Positions 60,677 to 64,000 of a DNA stretch of 64,000 nt are shown here, in pieces. This DNA comes from an uncultured Methanobrevibacter sp. (GTDB taxonomy: Archaea; Methanobacteriota; Methanobacteria; Methanobacteriales; Methanobacteriaceae). How positions within the stretch are numbered: position 1 is the stretch's first letter; every line of letters starts with the position of its first letter. The stretch lies in NCBI RefSeq assembly GCF_900314695.1, contig NZ_OMWD01000003.1, positions 1 through 64,000 of the forward strand. Direction: 5' to 3'. The position numbers were made by a program, and so were the translations under genes. The notes beneath the pieces are model-generated. The model did not search any database and was not told the DNA's origin. It saw only the letters and a program-made list of their open reading frames with translations.

Positions 60677-61969
60677 AATGAGGTCGGAATCGGATTGGTC
60701 CAACCATTCGTTAACGATTTTTACTGCACAGAAGTTACCGCACATGGTACAGGTGTCTTCTTCTTCAGGAGGTCTTTGATCTCTTTTTGCACGTGCAGCT
60801 TCAGGGAACATTGCACAAGCATATTGTGCTTCCCAATCGAGAGTTTTTCTCGCTTCAGCCATTGCTAAATCCTGTGAACCGTCGATTTGGCCGGTTGCTA
60901 AGTCTCCAGCGTAAGCTCCGATTTTGGTAGCTATTACACCTTCCCTTACGTCATCTGGGTTAGGAAGAGCAAGGTGTTCTGCAGGAGTTACGTAACAGAT
61001 GAAGTCTGCTCCGGCTTTTGCGGAAGATGCTGCACCGATTGCAGATACGATGTGGTCGTAACCTGGTGCTACATCACATACGATAGGACCTAACATGTAG
61101 AAAGGAGCGTTGGAACACATTTTCTTTTGAATCATTACATTTGTTGGAATTTCATTGATTGGAATGTGTCCTGGTCCTTCAATCATACATTGTACTCCGG
61201 CTTCACGGGATCTGTCGATTAATTCTCCTAAAATGATCAATTCTTGGATTTGAGCCCTGTCTGTTGAATCAGCAATGGATCCTGCTCTCATACCGTTAGC
61301 GAGTGAAAGAACAACGTCATGTTCTTTTGCGATTTCTAAAACGTAATCGAAGTTTTCGTATAATGGGTTTTCTTTTTCATTTTCAACAATCCATCCGGAC
61401 ATGAATGATCCTCCACGGGATACGAGTCCGGTTACACGGCCTTGCCTTTTGAGTCTGGTCAAGGTTTCAATATTGATACTACTGTGGATTGCCATAAAGT
61501 CAATACCATCTTTTGCTTGCTTTTCGATGGTGTTGAACAAATCATCTTCAGTCATGTAAACTACTGAGCCATCTCTTCTGATGCTTTCGATAGCTGCCTG
61601 ATAAACCGGTACGGATCCTACAGGTAATGGGGACATGTCCAATACTCTGTTTCTTATTACATCCAAGTCTCCGCCGATACTTAATTCCATTAAACAGTCT
61701 GCACCGTTGTCGATTGCAATTTGTGCCTTTTCAACTTCTTCATCAAAGTTAACGATATCGGTTGAAGTACCTACGGTTGCATTTACTTTTGTTCTGAGTC
61801 CTGCACCGATACCTGCTGCATCTATATCTCTGTTTACGTTTCCTGGAATTACAATGGTTCCGTTAGCAACGGACCTTAAAATAAAATCTTCTGAAACACC
61901 TTCAATTTTTGCTACATGTTTCATTTCATCGGTTAATATACCTTTCTTTGCGTCACTGATTTGTGTCAT
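60671..61969 (-). CDS. thiC: phosphomethylpyrimidine synthase
   Basis: 432 residues of the radical-SAM ThiC family. The CxxCxxxxC cluster motif is CTMCGNFCAVK near 412, at the C-terminus as is normal. GHIPINEIP, MRAGSIADSTDRAQ and GPIVCDVAPGYDH are conserved. It converts AIR to HMP-P for thiamine. The length fits archaeal ThiC, which lacks the bacterial N-terminal extension. GGATGATTAA precedes the ATG. Confidence 0.96.
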   Translation of the reverse strand: MTQISDAKKGILTDEMKHVAKIEGVSEDFILRSVANGTIVIPGNVNRDIDAAGIGAGLRTKVNATVGTSTDIVNFDEEVEKAQIAIDNGADCLMELSIGGDLDVIRNRVLDMSPLPVGSVPVYQAAIESIRRDGSVVYMTEDDLFNTIEKQAKDGIDFMAIHSSINIETLTRLKRQGRVTGLVSRGGSFMSGWIVENEKENPLYENFDYVLEIAKEHDVVLSLANGMRAGSIADSTDRAQIQELIILGELIDRSREAGVQCMIEGPGHIPINEIPTNVMIQKKMCSNAPFYMLGPIVCDVAPGYDHIVSAIGAASSAKAGADFICYVTPAEHLALPNPDDVREGVIATKIGAYAGDLATGQIDGSQDLAMAEARKTLDWEAQYACAMFPEAARAKRDQRPPEEEDTCTMCGNFCAVKIVNEWLDQSDSDLIK

Positions 61970-62211
61970 TTAATCATCCCTCAATTAAGATTTATAACAG
62001 TCAAATTTAATTTAAAATATTCTCATACTAAGTTGATAGTCACTATTTTTAATTTAATACTATTTAAATTAATAGGATAATTCCTTAATTCTATTTGATT
62101 TGACTAATATAAAGTTTTTTTTAAAAAATAAGTTAAGTTTATTTTCTATACTGAAATTAAAGAATTATTGATAATAATAAAGTTCACTTTAAAAAAAGTA
62201 AAAGAATAGAT

Positions 62212-63126
62212 TCAGTAAAATCCATTCATTCTTTCAAATGCATCATCGAAGCTAGGCATGTTGGTTTGACATCCTTGTTGCTCTACAATAAATGATGATA
62301 CGGAAGATGCAAATTTGGCTGATTCTTCGAGTGATTCTCCATTCAAGAATCTTGATAAGAATCCTGCCCTATAGGAATCTCCAGCTCCAGTTGGGTCGAC
62401 TGCTTCTCTGGTTATTGCATCAACTTTGATTTTATCTTCATTGGAGTAAATTTCACTGCCATTTGCTCCGCAGGTTTTAACGACGATTTTTGGACCTAAT
62501 TGTCTGAGTCCATCGAGATCGGTTTCAAGAGCTTCCAAAATCCTTTCGATTTCATGATGATTTCCGAAAAGGATGGTGGTATTTTCAATTACATCTTTTA
62601 GTTTTTTGGTATCGTACATTCCCAAATCCTGTCCGGGGTCAAATGAAACAAGCAAATCTTCATTTTTTGCTTCTTCAGAACATTTCCAGTTGAAATCAGG
62701 GTCGCCTGTTGCAAGGTGTACTGCTTCAGCATTTTTTATTGCGGCAGTTGGTGCTTTGCTTTCTGCGAATTCACGTGCAGCCCCCCAATAGAAATAACTG
62801 ATTTGATCTTCATTGTCGTCTGTTAGGACAAATGCGGTTGGGGTCGCTTCGCCAGGCACTATGATTAATGATTCTGTATCAATATCAAGGTTTTGCATAT
62901 GCTCATAGTATTCGGTTTTTTTAAAGTCTCCGCCAACTGCAGATACTAATGATGTTTTTAATCCTAAGTTTGCTCCAACGCAAGCCACATTAGCAGCAGC
63001 CCCACCATTAAATGTTTTCATATTTGTTATGGGTGCTGAAAAGTTTGCTTTTGGAAATTCAGGTACTCTAATTATATAATCATGAGCAGAGTGACCAATT
63101 GCTAGTAAATCTCTGTTTTTCGCCAT
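62212..63126 (-). CDS. PfkB-family sugar/nucleoside kinase
   Basis: 304 residues. PfkB motif 1 is GGAAANVACVGANLG near 41-55; motif 2 is DPTGAGDSYRAGFLSRFL near 243-260 with the catalytic Asp. The substrate is not certain; archaeal members act on ribose-type sugars, nucleosides or fructose. GGCGATATT precedes the ATG. The region upstream carries the motif shared with nrdD. Confidence 0.88.
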   Translation of the reverse strand: MAKNRDLLAIGHSAHDYIIRVPEFPKANFSAPITNMKTFNGGAAANVACVGANLGLKTSLVSAVGGDFKKTEYYEHMQNLDIDTESLIIVPGEATPTAFVLTDDNEDQISYFYWGAAREFAESKAPTAAIKNAEAVHLATGDPDFNWKCSEEAKNEDLLVSFDPGQDLGMYDTKKLKDVIENTTILFGNHHEIERILEALETDLDGLRQLGPKIVVKTCGANGSEIYSNEDKIKVDAITREAVDPTGAGDSYRAGFLSRFLNGESLEESAKFASSVSSFIVEQQGCQTNMPSFDDAFERMNGFY

Positions 63127-63294
63127 AATATCGCCTTTTAAATTTTCAATTTAATATTGGTTTTTATCATTATTTAATGTTTTGAAATATCACATATGCA
63201 CATACATGATATTTCATAGGGTCATATGAGTGTACAATATTCTTTATTATAATATTATTATATTAGTTGTCTGTGAGCATGTGAAAAGTAATAA
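63127..63294 (-). promoter_or_regulatory. sugar-kinase upstream region with motif shared with nrdD
   Basis: At 63274-63290 the minus strand reads TTACTTTTCACATGCTC, then CAGACA, followed by AT-rich, TATA-like sequence down to about 63240. This matches the element at 52305-52328. Confidence 0.4.
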
Positions 63295-64000
63295 TCATAT
63301 TAATGTGAAACCCTGATTTTCAATGGCCTCTTGACCGTCATTAAGTATATATTCAATATATTCGTCTACTTCAGGTTTATCTTCGTTAACTTTGATTAAA
63401 CTAATTACATGTCTTGTATCAAACTTCAAAATGTCATTTCCTTTGAAATAACTTGCATTTAAAAAGCTGTGAAGATTTTCGGAATTTCTAACCAATTTGA
63501 ATGCATCAAACTGTGAATTGACAGTAGTTTTCAAATCATAGTCTATGTCATAATGCTCCAGACTGTTCCATGCAAGCCTCTGGGCTGAACCTTCCACGTT
63601 GATGAATTCAAGGCCTTCAAGATCGTTTATGCTTTTAATTTCCTTGGAATTCGGGCTTGAAATCAAAACAAGGTAATCATAGGCTATTGGTGTAAAATCA
63701 ATATTCAGTTCATAGGCAAGAAGCGGATCATCAAGTGTCAATATGTCGACAGCACCTCTTTTTGCAAGTTCAAATGCATCTTTGTCGCTGCTGCTGTAGA
63801 CATTTATATTAAATGGATGTTTGATACTCTCCAAAAGCCCGGAACTGATATGTCCTCCGGCAATGTTGATGTTTGATGTTTTTTCTATTTGGATTTGATA
63901 TTTTCTGAATTCATTAAGCAGATCGGTTCCTGCTTCGCTCAGCAGTGTGCCGTTTCCAACCTTTTGTGTAATCTTCACACCTAATTTTTCTTCGGCTTTA
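63295..64000 (-). CDS. ModE/LysR-like regulator with substrate-binding domain, cut by the edge
   Basis: The frame enters at the right edge and ends at 63295. The first residues (KAEEKLGVKITQKVGNGTLL, then SEAGTDLLNEFRKYQ) are the end of a ModE/LysR winged helix. The rest is a periplasmic-binding-like domain (NIAGGHISSGLLESIKHPFN, then VDILTLDDPLLAYELNIDFT and YDYLVLISSPNSKEIKSINDLEG), as in tungstate/molybdate-type regulators with a fused ligand domain. It probably controls oxyanion uptake or tungstoenzymes; the true start is outside the window. Confidence 0.7.
   Translation of the reverse strand, partial: KAEEKLGVKITQKVGNGTLLSEAGTDLLNEFRKYQIQIEKTSNINIAGGHISSGLLESIKHPFNINVYSSSDKDAFELAKRGAVDILTLDDPLLAYELNIDFTPIAYDYLVLISSPNSKEIKSINDLEGLEFINVEGSAQRLAWNSLEHYDIDYDLKTTVNSQFDAFKLVRNSENLHSFLNASYFKGNDILKFDTRHVISLIKVNEDKPEVDEYIEYILNDGQEAIENQGFTLI

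Overview
The window looks like the chromosome of a low-GC, anaerobic, methane-forming archaeon of the Methanobacteriales, most likely a host-associated Methanobrevibacter. The evidence is a set of archaeal information-processing genes (DNA polymerase D large subunit, Sec61 beta, RNA polymerase subunits L and F, transcription factor S, L21e, SRP54, Csl4, Dph2, Pus10, class I lysyl-tRNA synthetase), many large secreted adhesin-like proteins with beta-helix and Ig-like repeats, strong GGAGGTGAT-type ribosome binding sites, and AT-rich intergenic DNA. The genus is inference; no rRNA gene is present to settle it.

Left third (about 1-17.5 kb) is accessory. It holds a cut-off adhesin, a tandem pair of alpha/beta hydrolases, a broken flavin-reductase gene, a secreted C39-like cysteine peptidase divergent from a beta-helix adhesin, and two defence-like modules on the minus strand: a Nudix / 47-residue protein / PLD-helicase operon, and a McrB-like AAA motor with a DUF2357-PDDEXK nuclease. 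Then come a secreted protein, a small sequon-rich membrane-anchored protein, a small membrane protein, and the remains of an Ig-like plus peptidoglycan-binding surface protein.

The middle (17.5-35.7 kb) is mostly housekeeping: TatD, a TcdA-like E1 enzyme, an HTH-V4R regulator convergent with cbiL, an XPD/DinG-like helicase, tRNA-Arg(TCG), a minus-strand run hpt-dph2-csl4-rpoL-nudix-tfs-membrane protein, and a plus-strand run srp54-pus10-moaC-sec61beta-hisF-DNA glycosylase. A secreted Ig-like protein, a CPBP protease and an MFS exporter follow, then a HEPN protein with an overlapping partner that looks like a toxin-antitoxin pair.

36.5-37.65 kb is a gene-poor, repeat-rich island with nested hairpins and short direct repeats. 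It is followed by cyclophilin, argD, a triple zinc-ribbon protein, a Nudix hydrolase, lysA-dapF (lysine from diaminopimelate), and the conserved operon rpl21e-rpoF-DUF655-rsmA-hemK2-like. After this lie a 1.2-kb-codon papain-like adhesin, nrdD with two palindromic operators, polC (DP2), a coiled-coil protein, a deaminase/GNAT pair, a partial copy of the GNAT tail next to a second copy of an island repeat, lysS, a second structured gene-poor region (59.7-60.67 kb), thiC, a PfkB sugar kinase and a cut-off ModE/LysR-like regulator.

The points most worth following are the structured intergenic regions at 36.7-37.6 and 59.8-60.35 kb, the HEPN pair, the McrB insert duplication, the Nudix/helicase operon, the paired nrdD operators, and a promoter-proximal motif shared by nrdD and the sugar kinase.
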